From assembly GCF_003073135.1 (NCBI RefSeq), contig NZ_PGDQ01000027.1, positions 1-44,742 of the forward strand: a DNA stretch of 44,742 nt. Reading direction: 5' to 3'. The notes under the pieces were generated by a model that saw nothing but the letters and a program-made list of their open reading frames with translations, was not told the origin of the DNA and searched no databases. This stretch comes from Euzebya rosea. GTDB taxonomy: Bacteria > Actinomycetota > Nitriliruptoria > Euzebyales > Euzebyaceae. Shown piece by piece: positions 1 to 7,443 of the stretch. Position 1 is the first letter of the stretch. Each line of letters opens with the position of its first letter. The position numbers were made by a program, and so were the translations under genes.

Positions 1-107
1 ACGAACTCGTCGCCGCCCCAAGGCGCTACATGGCCGCCGTCACCCTCGAACCCCTCCTCGACCGGCCCGACGACCAACTAGCATCCATCCCCGCAGTGAC
101 CAACTGA
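1..107 (+). CDS. 3' end of an unidentified protein (partial)
   Basis: From base 3 an open frame runs to a TGA at 105-107 and reads ELVAAPRRYMAAVTLEPLLD and then 14 more residues. Only 34 residues are visible and the 5' end lies outside the window. Third positions are mostly G or C, as in the genes of this genome, which is the main reason to call it coding. It converges on the restriction-modification operon that ends at 341. I do not recognise a family. It may belong to the same mobile island or may be the flanking chromosome. Confidence 0.4.
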   Translation, partial: ELVAAPRRYMAAVTLEPLLDRPDDQLASIPAVTN

Positions 108-340
108 ATCACGCGCACGGGCTTCTACACCACCCGATGGGACTCCATCAACGTCCATAGCTGATCTAGCTAGGGACGGAGACAACGCCGTCCAAGGACA
201 CGCAACCGCTTGGGCCGTCGTTCCCTTGGCCCACCGGGCCCTCGTTCATGACTCTCAAGTAGGTTCGCCGCCACCCCCGCTGAGGAAACAACGCCCGGCT
301 GGCAGGGACACTGACAGACGGCCCTGCCACCGTGGACGGT
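108..340. other. Intergenic gap between two converging genes
   Basis: These 233 bases separate the partial plus-strand gene ending at 107 from the minus-strand nuclease ending at 341. I see no convincing gene. There is a small inverted repeat TAGCT-GATCT-AGCTA at 158-172 and the larger hairpin listed at 301-328. Bases 39-57 vaguely resemble the T-arm of the tRNA at 9063 but do not match it, so this is not the missing attachment site. Confidence 0.5.
301..328 (-). terminator. Hairpin after the restriction operon
   Basis: A perfect 7-bp stem, GGCAGGG with CCCTGCC, encloses a 14-base loop just downstream of the last gene of the minus-strand operon (stop at 341). There is no clear U tract, only a T-containing stretch further on. 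It is a candidate terminator by position. Confidence 0.35.
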
Positions 341-1786
341 TCAAGGGTGTGGCCAAACGGCCACCCACGATAGGGAGGCCTTGTCCGGCGAGGCCTGAAC
401 AGCCTGAATCTTGGATTCTGCCGGACTGAACATCCGCGGAGCGGTGGCCGCTGTCACAATCCGGGCCCCTGTCACCTCCGTTGTAGCGCTCTTGTGGTGA
501 ACTCGGAGTCCCCACAAGTACTTGCTACCAGTCGTGGCGACGACACCTGGTTTCAGCACTGGATGTCTGGTGTCCTTAGCATCGACTACCACAATGCGTG
601 CACCTGACGCATCGGCGACGCAGACCAGAACATCAGGAACCAGTGTCGCGGTGATTGAGGACAGCTTCAGATCTGGGTCGCCGCACAAACTGCGCGACCG
701 GCGGTTGACTGCGAGCTGGCTCCATACCTCGATCCGCTGTCCTGCGCCTACCCAGCGCGCCACCCAGGTGTCGCCGGTCTTGTCAGCGGTGGAGCCCGAT
801 CCACTGGAGTTGAGGACGTTCACCTCGTCGGCCGGACGGCCGACAATGGCGGTGACCTGCTGGATCACGTTACACGTAACCCACGCCTCGTATAGATGCC
901 AAAGGTTTGTCAACGGTGCAGCACCCACACCCCGCATCCCTGCTGTTACGGACGCCAGCGCGGCGGTAGCCGCGAGCAGGAGGGCACGCAGCGGTTGAGG
1001 CCAGGTTGACGGCGGCGGGTCCCGCCTCGGGTGCGCCACGCTTGCTCGGGCAGCGACCTCCAGCAATGGTGAGGTGATGAGGTGTGAAGCGGGGCCTACG
1101 ACTTGTCCTGCCGTGAGCCGCCGTGCAAGCTCGGTTAGCACGACAGCGACTCGCTCGACCTTCCAGTCAGATGTCGCCCCGAAGTCACGCGCGGTCCGAA
1201 CAGGGACCACGCGGTCGCCGATCTCTGCAATGGGCAGCGTATGGAGATGGGACATCGTCGCACGTAGGGCTTCCCGCCCCCCTGGTATGTCGATGGGGCG
1301 CCACGCTCTGGCCACGGCCTCCGATTGCGGCCATCCGCGGAGTAGGTGCGAGCAACCGTCCAGCACGGCCGGGAGTTCGGGCGCGTAGACGGCGGAGGGG
1401 TGACTCCGTCGACTTGGGGCTGCCCCCTGCCAAAGTGCCCGCCGCGCCAAGTGGTGGCGCAAGGTGCTCGGCGAGTCGGCTAGGGCTGCCCACATTGAGT
1501 CGATGCCGTCGCGCGTGAAAGGGGCGGGCGTCGGCAACCTGACTGGAACGGTGACTATGCGCCCGGTCATGGGATCCACTGACAGCACGGGAACATCGCC
1601 GACGGGAACGTCCGGTGGGCCCTCGTCGGTGTCCGACCCGTGGCTGGCGCCGAGGCTCAGGGTCAGCTCGGTAGGGCTGACTGAGGAGATCTGGACCTCT
1701 CCGGTGGGCACCGCGTACCAGGCCGACTGCACGCGCGGGGCAGGTGTCGGCGTTATGTCCTGTCCACGCTGGTCCAGTAGGACCAC
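341..1786 (-). CDS. PD-(D/E)XK restriction nuclease, LlaJI R2 / McrC-like
   Basis: This 481-residue protein is the probable DNA-cleaving subunit of a methylation-linked restriction system. The visible nuclease signature lies at about residues 380-403: LVPDVLVCV, then after a short loop RIVVVDAKD, which matches the P-D ... D-x-K core of PD-(D/E)XK endonucleases. The first 150 residues are beta-rich and the middle is helical, as in McrC/LlaJI-R2-like proteins, though I cannot align it fully. The start is GTG at 1786, 17 bases after the stop of the AAA+ gene, with no strong ribosome site, so translational coupling is likely. It is the last gene of the operon. G+C is lower than in the later part of the window, which suggests transfer. 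Assignment to the LlaJI family rests on operon order plus motif and is an inference. Confidence 0.7.
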   Translation of the reverse strand: MVLLDQRGQDITPTPAPRVQSAWYAVPTGEVQISSVSPTELTLSLGASHGSDTDEGPPDVPVGDVPVLSVDPMTGRIVTVPVRLPTPAPFTRDGIDSMWAALADSPSTLRHHLARRALWQGAAPSRRSHPSAVYAPELPAVLDGCSHLLRGWPQSEAVARAWRPIDIPGGREALRATMSHLHTLPIAEIGDRVVPVRTARDFGATSDWKVERVAVVLTELARRLTAGQVVGPASHLITSPLLEVAARASVAHPRRDPPPSTWPQPLRALLLAATAALASVTAGMRGVGAAPLTNLWHLYEAWVTCNVIQQVTAIVGRPADEVNVLNSSGSGSTADKTGDTWVARWVGAGQRIEVWSQLAVNRRSRSLCGDPDLKLSSITATLVPDVLVCVADASGARIVVVDAKDTRHPVLKPGVVATTGSKYLWGLRVHHKSATTEVTGARIVTAATAPRMFSPAESKIQAVQASPDKASLSWVAVWPHP

Positions 1787-1803
1787 GCGTAGCGTCGAGC
1801 CTG

Positions 1804-3108
1804 TCAGGACAGCCTCTCCCAGAAGTCCAGTGCGTCGCCCCCAGGAAGCGCGGCATCGCCAGAGCCCCCTAATCGCACCACACGATCGCCCAGAACCGGC
1901 CCCACACCATCGGCAGCGGTCCCAGCGGTCAATAGAAGTCCGGCCGTGGAGAGCTGGCGGAGAACGCGACCCAGGTCCAATCCGGGAACGTTGGGCAGGA
2001 CAAAGTGCAGCAGCGCATTCTCAGCCCCCATCCGGTACAGCTCATGGCTGACCGCCGGCGGAGATCCCCGACCGTCTTCAGCCTGGAAGAGCAGGGCGAA
2101 CCAGGCTACGTAGAGAGTCATCTGCTGCAACTGCCGGCGAGGAACGCGAAGTGATGGCCCCGACGGTCCTTCTGCCGCATCAATGATCGCGGTGATCGCG
2201 TCTCCAAGCTGGGTGTGGTCCACCGCATGCTCGGCTAGCGCAGCGCAAGGGTCACCGACCAACGGTGCCCCCGCCGCGACCATGTGGCCCGTCCTAGATG
2301 CCGGGACTGCCAAGGACGCGATGGCCCCCCCAACGTCGGCGTCAGGACCAGCCTCCAACAGCATCACGGAGGCCCGAGCGGTGACCTTTGGGGCTGGGGC
2401 ATGCGCGGTCGAGTCAATGTTGGTAGTGCCTAGCAGCCGTGGGTATGGCCTGAGCACAAGGGCCTTAGGGACCATCGTGGTCGACCCAGCATGAAGCTCC
2501 CAGCGGACCTGATCGTTACTGGTCCCGCTTAGGCCATGCACCAGCGGCGCGAGGTAACCCTCGATAGGCGAGAGGTTCATCTCCTCCACAAGGAGCGCGG
2601 GGCTACCACCGCCAGGACTGGCAAGCTGGCGCAGCGGCTCCAACGTTCGCGCGGAGAAGAAGGTCCCGGGGACGAGCGGGCTCTCATAGCCTGTGACGTC
2701 CTCCGGCCCGATGAGCTGGCGCCGGGCTTCAATGACACGAGTGCTGTCAGGGTGGCAGAAGAACGTCGTGAGCGCCCGGGCGAGCGTCGACTTGCCGGTC
2801 CCACTCGGGCCTGCAAAGAGCAGCAACTGGCTCGATAGGTACGCGGCGAGCGCGTCGATCACCGTCGACCGGCTCGCCGCGACCCCCTGATCAAGCAGGT
2901 GTTCATCGAAATCGTCCAGAAGCCCCTGCAGACGCACGACGGTTGGCGGCTCGGGGATCACAGGCGTTCGAGGCGACGGGATGGCACCCACAACCCCACC
3001 CTGAACAGGAGCCGGTCCGACGACGTCGTCTAGAGGTGCACCAGTCGCAGCCGCCAGCGCCCCGCCGACGTCGTGAAGCGCATCCGCCACCCTTGGGTCC
3101 AGTTCCAT
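1804..3108 (-). CDS. AAA+ ATPase/GTPase, McrB-like (LlaJI R1-like)
   Basis: A 434-residue motor subunit. Walker A is FAGPSGTGKSTL near residues 98-109, the Walker B region is ALLVEEMNLSP near 170-180, and a sensor-1-like GTTNIDSTA lies near 229. This spacing and the EEMNLSP and GTTN motifs are typical of McrB-family proteins, which assemble as hexamers and drive a McrC-type nuclease. The N-terminal part before the ATPase is only about 80 residues, short for a DNA-recognition domain, so specificity may come from another subunit. The start ATG at 3108 overlaps the upstream TAA by one base (TAATG), a translational-coupling arrangement. Whether it uses GTP, as McrB does, cannot be read from sequence. 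Confidence 0.8.
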   Translation of the reverse strand: MELDPRVADALHDVGGALAAATGAPLDDVVGPAPVQGGVVGAIPSPRTPVIPEPPTVVRLQGLLDDFDEHLLDQGVAASRSTVIDALAAYLSSQLLLFAGPSGTGKSTLARALTTFFCHPDSTRVIEARRQLIGPEDVTGYESPLVPGTFFSARTLEPLRQLASPGGGSPALLVEEMNLSPIEGYLAPLVHGLSGTSNDQVRWELHAGSTTMVPKALVLRPYPRLLGTTNIDSTAHAPAPKVTARASVMLLEAGPDADVGGAIASLAVPASRTGHMVAAGAPLVGDPCAALAEHAVDHTQLGDAITAIIDAAEGPSGPSLRVPRRQLQQMTLYVAWFALLFQAEDGRGSPPAVSHELYRMGAENALLHFVLPNVPGLDLGRVLRQLSTAGLLLTAGTAADGVGPVLGDRVVRLGGSGDAALPGGDALDFWERLS

Positions 3109-3554
3109 TAGTCGCCTGCGGGGATCGTCCGCACTACCTCGTCCACGTCGGCGTAGCTGACACGGTCGACGGCGACGATCTCGGTCCCGTCGATCAAGAC
3201 GACCAACCGCAGCCGAGGCTCGGCCTGGTGATAGACCGGGTAATCACACACATACTCGTCGACCTTCCGGCGCAGGTAAGGCAGACTGACCCCTTTCATC
3301 CCGCTGTCGAAGTACACCAGCATCACCGCCGGATTGACCCAGCCGCTCTCGTACAGCATCCGGTTCGGAACGTTTTTCTGGTCGGTGATCCTTGCGATCC
3401 TGATCAGGTCTGCCTCGATCTGCAGCAGGTCGCCTACCGCCTCCCGGAGGGAGTCCTTGGTGGCCTTCTTGGTATTCTCCGCAAAGGCGGTGGTGATTAG
3501 CTTCGAAAGCTCGGCGATGTTCTCGGTCTGCACGGGCGCCTCCACCCAGATCAT
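3108..3554 (-). CDS. 148-residue protein of unknown function inside the restriction operon
   Basis: I do not recognise this protein. The N-terminal half looks helical (IAELSKLITTAFAENTKK, then a long amphipathic stretch to about residue 60). The second half alternates short beta-like and helical segments, with LRLVVLIDG near residue 120. It has no signal peptide, membrane segment, Walker motif or obvious nuclease motif. It begins with ATG at 3554, 30 bases after the second methyltransferase, and its TAA overlaps the ATG of the AAA+ gene. Such tight coupling suggests it is a stoichiometric component of the system. The four-gene LlaJI plan (two methyltransferases, R1, R2) has no such gene in my recollection. 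A separate DNA-recognition or control subunit is one possibility. Confidence 0.75.
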   Translation of the reverse strand: MIWVEAPVQTENIAELSKLITTAFAENTKKATKDSLREAVGDLLQIEADLIRIARITDQKNVPNRMLYESGWVNPAVMLVYFDSGMKGVSLPYLRRKVDEYVCDYPVYHQAEPRLRLVVLIDGTEIVAVDRVSYADVDEVVRTIPAGD

Positions 3555-3584
3555 GGTTACGGACAGCAGCGTACGTGACGGCGG

Positions 3585-4715
3585 CTACGCGGCCTCCGCA
3601 CTCATGAAACGGTGATGGTCTGCCACCGCGTCAAGGAATCCATCCTCGAAGCGCAGGCTGCCCCTCCGACATCGGCGCAAGAAGCCGGCGGAGGCCCGTG
3701 CGGACAACGGCGCGAGTGGTTTCTCTAGGAAGTCGAGCAAGGATGGGCGCGGCAACCAGACTGGGTCGGTGCTCACGTCTACCTGTCGGACCAGCCCACC
3801 TGGCATACGGAACGCAGCCTTAGGCCAGCTGTCGCCTGCGGGGCCTGCGTCCACATCAATGGGGTCGCCGGGCTCCAAGAGCCGCTGTCCAACCCATTCG
3901 GCCATCGGGACCGCAACCGCGTTGCCGACGAGTCGCCACCGGTGACGGGTCGCGACCACGCTCTCTGCTGGTCGAGTCCATCCGGCAGGGAAGCCCTGCA
4001 GGCGCTCTGCGTCCTCCAGATGTGGTGTTCCGACGAAGCCATCGGGACGAACGATCGCAGGCGGTGACGGCACGCCGACGCTGCTCCCGCCCTTGATTGG
4101 TGGCACGGCATCTACAGCCCATCCCAACGCCCGTGTGCCCTCGGTCCAGTAGAACCCACGGGCGGCACCGTCTCCGGGACGCTCTGGACGCGTGACGTCG
4201 TCGGCGAACAGCACGGGGCGTGGGTCATGCGTTGGGCTGGCGACCAGCACCACACGGCGTCGCCGCTGGGGCAGCCCGAACGCTTGTGCGTCCACCACGC
4301 GGTACGCCCAGGCGAACCCGAGTTCCTCAAGCGCCTGTGTGACGACGAGCATCGCCTTCCCGCGGTCCAAGTGAAGCAGGAATGGAACGTTCTCGAGCAC
4401 GACCCATTCAACTGAGGACGTGGCCAGAAGCCGGAAGACGTGACCGACAAGGCTTGAGCGAGCTCCAGTGATCCCTTCCTTGCGACCGACCGAGCTGAGG
4501 TCCTGACATGGGAACCCAGCTACGACAACCGAGGTGCTTGAAGGCAGCGCTGTGAGGTCCGCGATGTTACCGACCACATCCGCGTCGAAGCGCTCACGCA
4601 ACACGGACTGCGCGGCTGGTATGAGCTCGCTGAGAAGGTCGGAGCGCCAGCCTGCGCGGCGCAGGCCCTCCTCGATGCCGCCGATCCCGGCGAACAACCC
4701 AGTGACACCGGTCAC
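3585..4715 (-). CDS. C5-cytosine DNA methyltransferase (second of two)
   Basis: A 376-residue enzyme transferring a methyl group from S-adenosylmethionine to cytosine C5. Motifs appear in order: motif I GLFAGIGGIEEGL at residues 6-18, motif IV GFPCQDLSS with catalytic Cys70, motif VI VLENVPF near 110, motif VIII QRRRRVVLVAS near 150, and motif X GNAVAVPMAEWVG near 265. About 100 residues follow motif X, so this protein has a C-terminal extension rather than ending there. The start GTG at 4715 overlaps the TGA of the upstream methyltransferase (GTGA). Two distinct C5 enzymes in one operon are expected when the recognition site is asymmetric and each strand needs its own enzyme, as in LlaJI. 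The target sequence cannot be predicted here. Confidence 0.9.
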   Translation of the reverse strand: MTGVTGLFAGIGGIEEGLRRAGWRSDLLSELIPAAQSVLRERFDADVVGNIADLTALPSSTSVVVAGFPCQDLSSVGRKEGITGARSSLVGHVFRLLATSSVEWVVLENVPFLLHLDRGKAMLVVTQALEELGFAWAYRVVDAQAFGLPQRRRRVVLVASPTHDPRPVLFADDVTRPERPGDGAARGFYWTEGTRALGWAVDAVPPIKGGSSVGVPSPPAIVRPDGFVGTPHLEDAERLQGFPAGWTRPAESVVATRHRWRLVGNAVAVPMAEWVGQRLLEPGDPIDVDAGPAGDSWPKAAFRMPGGLVRQVDVSTDPVWLPRPSLLDFLEKPLAPLSARASAGFLRRCRRGSLRFEDGFLDAVADHHRFMSAEAA

Positions 4716-5995
4716 CTGAGGAGCTCCACAGCTACCGAGTAGGAAAGCCTCGGAGGAACGGCGTTGGCGACGGCCAAGGCGAGGGCGCCCCTTGAGGTGA
4801 TCTCCGACCAGTCAAATGAATCGGGGAAGTGCTGCAGCCTTGCAGCCTCATGAGCGGTGATCGTCCGCCGCCGAGTTGGGTGGACGTATCGCCCCATGCA
4901 CATTGAGTAGAAGCCCCGTGTGATGGTCTGCGCGGGGCGGTCAAGGTGCATCCGTCCGTAGACAGACTTGTACGAGTGCGAACCTTGGTGGCACGCAGGG
5001 CGCTGCTCGTTTGGAAGGTCGTGAAGGTTGTTCCGAAAGAGGTAGTCGATGCGACGCCGGGTGGCACCAGCCGAACGCGCTTGCTGATCCAAGAGGCTAT
5101 CGGGGGCCTGCCCGTCAAGATCCCCAATGGCCCAACCGACAGAGCGCGTGGGGCGCCTATGGGCTGCCACGGTCCGTGCAAGGGAGGGTCGCTCCAGCCG
5201 TGAGGCGACCACTACGAATCGCCGGCGCCGCTGGGCCACACCCAGGTCGGTGACGTCGACCACACCTTCGTCGATCTCGTAGCCGGCTTGGACAAGAGAG
5301 TCGGTGGTCCGGCGAACAACATCGCTTCTATCGCTGGTCGCTCCGGGAACGTTTTCTATGATGACGTGTGTCGGCTGAAGGACCTGGGCCGCGCGTGCCA
5401 TGACCGTGTAGAGCGCATTCCGTGAATCAGCATGGCGCGTGCGGTTATTGAACGCGGAGTGCCCTTGACAAGGTGGCCCACCAACCAAAAAGTCGATGCT
5501 GCCGAGCTCAGCACGGAGTTGTCGCTCGCGGGAGGAGAGCGGCGAATCGAGCTCGCTGTCGAGCAAGGTCCTGACGTCGCCCACGAACGTGCGAGCCTCA
5601 GAGCGATTTCGCCGGAACGCGCGGGCCATCTCATCGTTGGAGTCAACGGCCAACGCAACGTGAAGCTGCCGGCCCACGGCGCGGGCTGCCTCGGCCAAGC
5701 CCTCGGAGAGACCGCCAACGCCGCAGAAGAGGTCCACTGCGTGCAAGGCAGGCGACGAACGGTCAACGGTCGGCGCCGACCTGCGCTGGAGATAGAGCCT
5801 GTCCGCCGTGTCGGGCGTCACGGGCCCATCGGGGAGCGATGCCTGGCCCGCGTGCGGCGATGCGACGAGCGACGACGTGACGGTCCCGTCGGCTCTTAGC
5901 AACCTTCGGTACAGGGAGCCTCCGGCAGCGAAGAAGCTCTCAGCTGCCGCGACTGGGGGTCGCGACAGCACCTGTGAGTCATCCTGATCAATCAT
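4712..5995 (-). CDS. C5-cytosine DNA methyltransferase (first of two)
   Basis: A roughly 427-residue C5-cytosine methyltransferase and first gene of the restriction operon. It has an N-terminal extension of about 85 residues, then motif I DLFCGVGGLSEGL, motif IV GGPPCQGHSAF with catalytic Cys176, motif VI IIENVPGATSD, motif VIII QRRRRFVVVASR, and the closing motifs IX-X ending ALAVANAVPPRLSYSVAVELLR-stop. I chose ATG 5995 because a TATAGG -10-like hexamer at 6005-6010 sits just upstream and would give an almost leaderless message; an in-frame GTG at 6025 would lie upstream of that -10. The protein diverges strongly from the second methyltransferase, so this is not a recent duplication. Its stop overlaps the next start. 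Confidence 0.88.
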   Translation of the reverse strand: MIDQDDSQVLSRPPVAAAESFFAAGGSLYRRLLRADGTVTSSLVASPHAGQASLPDGPVTPDTADRLYLQRRSAPTVDRSSPALHAVDLFCGVGGLSEGLAEAARAVGRQLHVALAVDSNDEMARAFRRNRSEARTFVGDVRTLLDSELDSPLSSRERQLRAELGSIDFLVGGPPCQGHSAFNNRTRHADSRNALYTVMARAAQVLQPTHVIIENVPGATSDRSDVVRRTTDSLVQAGYEIDEGVVDVTDLGVAQRRRRFVVVASRLERPSLARTVAAHRRPTRSVGWAIGDLDGQAPDSLLDQQARSAGATRRRIDYLFRNNLHDLPNEQRPACHQGSHSYKSVYGRMHLDRPAQTITRGFYSMCMGRYVHPTRRRTITAHEAARLQHFPDSFDWSEITSRGALALAVANAVPPRLSYSVAVELLR

Positions 5996-6004
5996 TTGTG
6001 CGAG

Positions 6005-6027
6005 CCTATAGTCAGTGTATGACACTG
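6005..6027 (-). promoter_or_regulatory. Promoter and operator-like inverted repeat of the restriction operon
   Basis: A TATAGG -10-like hexamer (6010 to 6005, minus strand) lies 9 bases before the ATG at 5995. Directly upstream, at 6013-6027, is an inverted repeat CAGTGT-ATG-ACACTG, which would fall in the spacer between -10 and -35. No good -35 is visible. A site in this position would suit repression, but no control-protein gene is recognisable in the operon. Confidence 0.4.
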
Positions 6028-6061
6028 GTGGAGTTCCATCCCGGGAAGTAACGCCCCATCT

Positions 6062-6358
6062 CTAGGCCCGCGGCCCGCCCCAGGGTCTGCGGAACGCTTC
6101 AGCTCGCTCCGCGACAAGGCGCTCAATCACCTCCTGTCGCTGGTGGGCCAGCGCCCCGATGAGGTCCATCAGCGCAGAAACGGATAGGCCGTAGGCAGCG
6201 CCGAGCTGGCGAAGCGCATCCCGGTGACACGTCTCGATACGTGCCGAGATTCGGACCCGCTGGTTGTTGGCGGCCGCTCGCTCAGCCGCGTGTTGGGTAC
6301 GAGGAATCCCCGCCGCCGCTCGTCGCGCGATGACGCTCGCTCGCTTGCGATCGACCAT
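6062..6358 (-). CDS. Small ribbon-helix-helix-like partner of ParA
   Basis: A 98-residue protein starting at ATG 6358, which overlaps the ParA stop (ATGA). An in-frame extension up to 6445 exists but lies wholly within parA, so the coupled ATG is preferred. The centre, VRISARIETCHRDALRQLGA followed by YGLSVSALMDLIGAL, has the strand-helix-helix pattern of MetJ/Arc-type DNA-binding proteins, and the N-terminus is very basic. Small DNA-binding proteins just downstream of a short ParA are the usual centromere-binding and autorepressing partners in type Ib plasmid partition cassettes. Here it probably stabilises the mobile island or its excised form. Role by context; the fold is a visual call. 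Confidence 0.6.
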   Translation of the reverse strand: MVDRKRASVIARRAAAGIPRTQHAAERAAANNQRVRISARIETCHRDALRQLGAAYGLSVSALMDLIGALAHQRQEVIERLVAERAEAFRRPWGGPRA

Positions 6359-7227
6359 CACGGCCTCCTCAGCGTGTCGAGCTCGGCCGCGACCGAGCGG
6401 TAGTGCTCGAGCGCGTCCCGCTGGATCGCGCTGCCCTCCGCCCACGCGAAGACCTCTCGGAGCGGGACCTCAGTGTTCAGCACCGCGACTCCTGAGGAGT
6501 CCAGGGCCTCGCGGTACGCCGTGCGCGCGATAGTTCCCGCCCGGGTCTGAGTGAGAAGCACCGCGAGGGAGACGTCGAGGTCGTGCTCGGTGGCCAGCTC
6601 GACCACCAACTCGCGGGTCGGTGCGACACGGCGCGTGTCCGGGGCTGTTGGTCGACACGGAACCACGATGCAGTCGGCTGCACGGATCGCGGATCGGACG
6701 ACGCGGTGGTCGGCTGCCGCGGGCGGGCAGTCGATGACCACGACGTTCCAGCCCGCCGCCAGCGTCGGCTTCTCGCTGTGCAGCGTGCCTGAGGCTCGGC
6801 CCAAGACCGGCCACGGCAGCGGCGTCCCCGTCTCGGCGCAGTCCGATGCCCACGCGACAGCCGACCCCTGAGGATCGGCGTCGATGACGAGCACGCGCTC
6901 GCCCGCGTCGTGCCATGCCGCCGCCAAGTGCATCGGCGTTGTCGTCTTGCCCGAGCCGCCCTTCAGGTTGACGACCGCCACCACCCAGGCCAACGCACGT
7001 GCAGGCGAGCCAGTAGGCGCATGGCGTGCGTCATGCGCATCTGGCGCAAGAGGCGCCACATGCGCGTCATGCGCTTCTCGCGCGTCTGGCTCCATCCAGG
7101 TCTCCATGAGGGCCGGCGACACGGCCACGGCACCATCACCGGCGGCATGGGCGGCTCGAGCTCGCCGTTCCTCTCGTTCGACGCGGTGGGATGCTGCCAC
7201 TCGCACGTCTTGCGCATGTCGCGCCAC
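6358..7227 (-). CDS. parA: ParA-family partition ATPase
   Basis: A 289-residue deviant-Walker ATPase. The motif KGGSGKTTTPMHLA lies near residues 89-102, DADPQGSAVAWA near 118-129 and VVVIDCPPAA near 160-170, the classic ParA/MinD set with both signature lysines. It would form ATP-dependent dimers on DNA and move or anchor a partition complex. The first 80 residues are an unusual extension rich in Ala, His, Asp and Arg (AREAHDAHVAPLAPDAHDAR). They are encoded by DNA full of GCGCAT/CATGCGC repeats, so the extension may result from a centromere-like array rather than from protein selection. The start is GTG 7227, without a ribosome site. ATG 7107 is an alternative that would still leave the ATPase core intact. 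The gene is divergent from the excisionase. Confidence 0.85.
   Translation of the reverse strand: MARHAQDVRVAASHRVEREERRARAAHAAGDGAVAVSPALMETWMEPDAREAHDAHVAPLAPDAHDARHAPTGSPARALAWVVAVVNLKGGSGKTTTPMHLAAAWHDAGERVLVIDADPQGSAVAWASDCAETGTPLPWPVLGRASGTLHSEKPTLAAGWNVVVIDCPPAAADHRVVRSAIRAADCIVVPCRPTAPDTRRVAPTRELVVELATEHDLDVSLAVLLTQTRAGTIARTAYREALDSSGVAVLNTEVPLREVFAWAEGSAIQRDALEHYRSVAAELDTLRRP
7028..7074. repeat. GCGTCATGCGC repeats within the 5' part of parA
   Basis: The 11-mer GCGTCATGCGC occurs exactly at 7028-7038 and 7064-7074, 36 bases apart. Related GCGCAT and CATGCGC words occur at about 7017-7040, 7059-7075 and 7210-7216. The repeats are partly palindromic and make the repeated AHDAH/DAHDAR residues of ParA. 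The spacing of about three and a half helical turns and the location in a partition gene suggest a parS-like binding array, but this is inference. Confidence 0.35.
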
Positions 7228-7259
7228 TTGGGTCGTGATGGGGCCCTTTGCTTAGATGG

Positions 7260-7293
7260 TTGACAACTCGTCTAGACGAGTACACGTTAATAT
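7260..7293 (+). promoter_or_regulatory. 16-bp perfect palindrome between -35 and -10-like elements
   Basis: A consensus TTGACA (7260-7265) is followed immediately by the perfect palindrome ACTCGTCTAGACGAGT (7266-7281) and then TAATAT (7288-7293). The spacing between the hexamers is 22, longer than the usual 17. The site lies in the divergent gap between parA (minus) and the excisionase-integrase pair (plus), so a bound dimer could control both. The GTCTAGAC core resembles HutC-type GntR sites. The ribbon-helix-helix protein is another candidate binder. Confidence 0.5.
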
Positions 7294-7296
7294 GCC

Positions 7297-7443
7297 ATGA
7301 GGTGCCAGCCACCCGTCATCCACAGCCGCCCAACTCAACCCGACGGCAATGAGTCTGCGTGGCGCACCCTGATCTCCAGCGACCAGCTCGCCACATCCGA
7401 CCTGCACCCGCGACCGCGACGACGAAAGGGAGGGCGCAGATGA
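7297..7443 (+). CDS. Possible 48-residue leader ORF before the excisionase
   Basis: An ATG at 7297 opens a 48-codon frame ending KGGRR and stopping at TGA 7441-7443, which overlaps the ATG of the excisionase gene at 7440 (ATGA). It begins three bases after the TAATAT element. The composition is Pro- and Arg-rich with no recognisable domain, so it may be a translated leader that couples translation into the excisionase gene, or chance. Confidence 0.2.
   Translation: MRCQPPVIHSRPTQPDGNESAWRTLISSDQLATSDLHPRPRRRKGGRR

Noticed and set aside
39-57. Resemblance of left-edge DNA to the T-arm of tRNA-Gly, as the second attachment site
   Set aside because: Only a few scattered bases agree and there is no continuous identity with the tRNA 3' half.
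341-6025. BREX, DISARM or plain McrBC type IV system
   Set aside because: No PglZ, Lon, helicase or DUF1998 genes; two C5-methyltransferases argue for a modification-dependent self-protecting LlaJI-like system rather than a stand-alone McrBC.
6359-6445. 29-codon N-terminal extension of the small ParA partner
   Set aside because: It lies wholly within the end of parA, and the ATG at 6358 forms a typical ATGA overlap.
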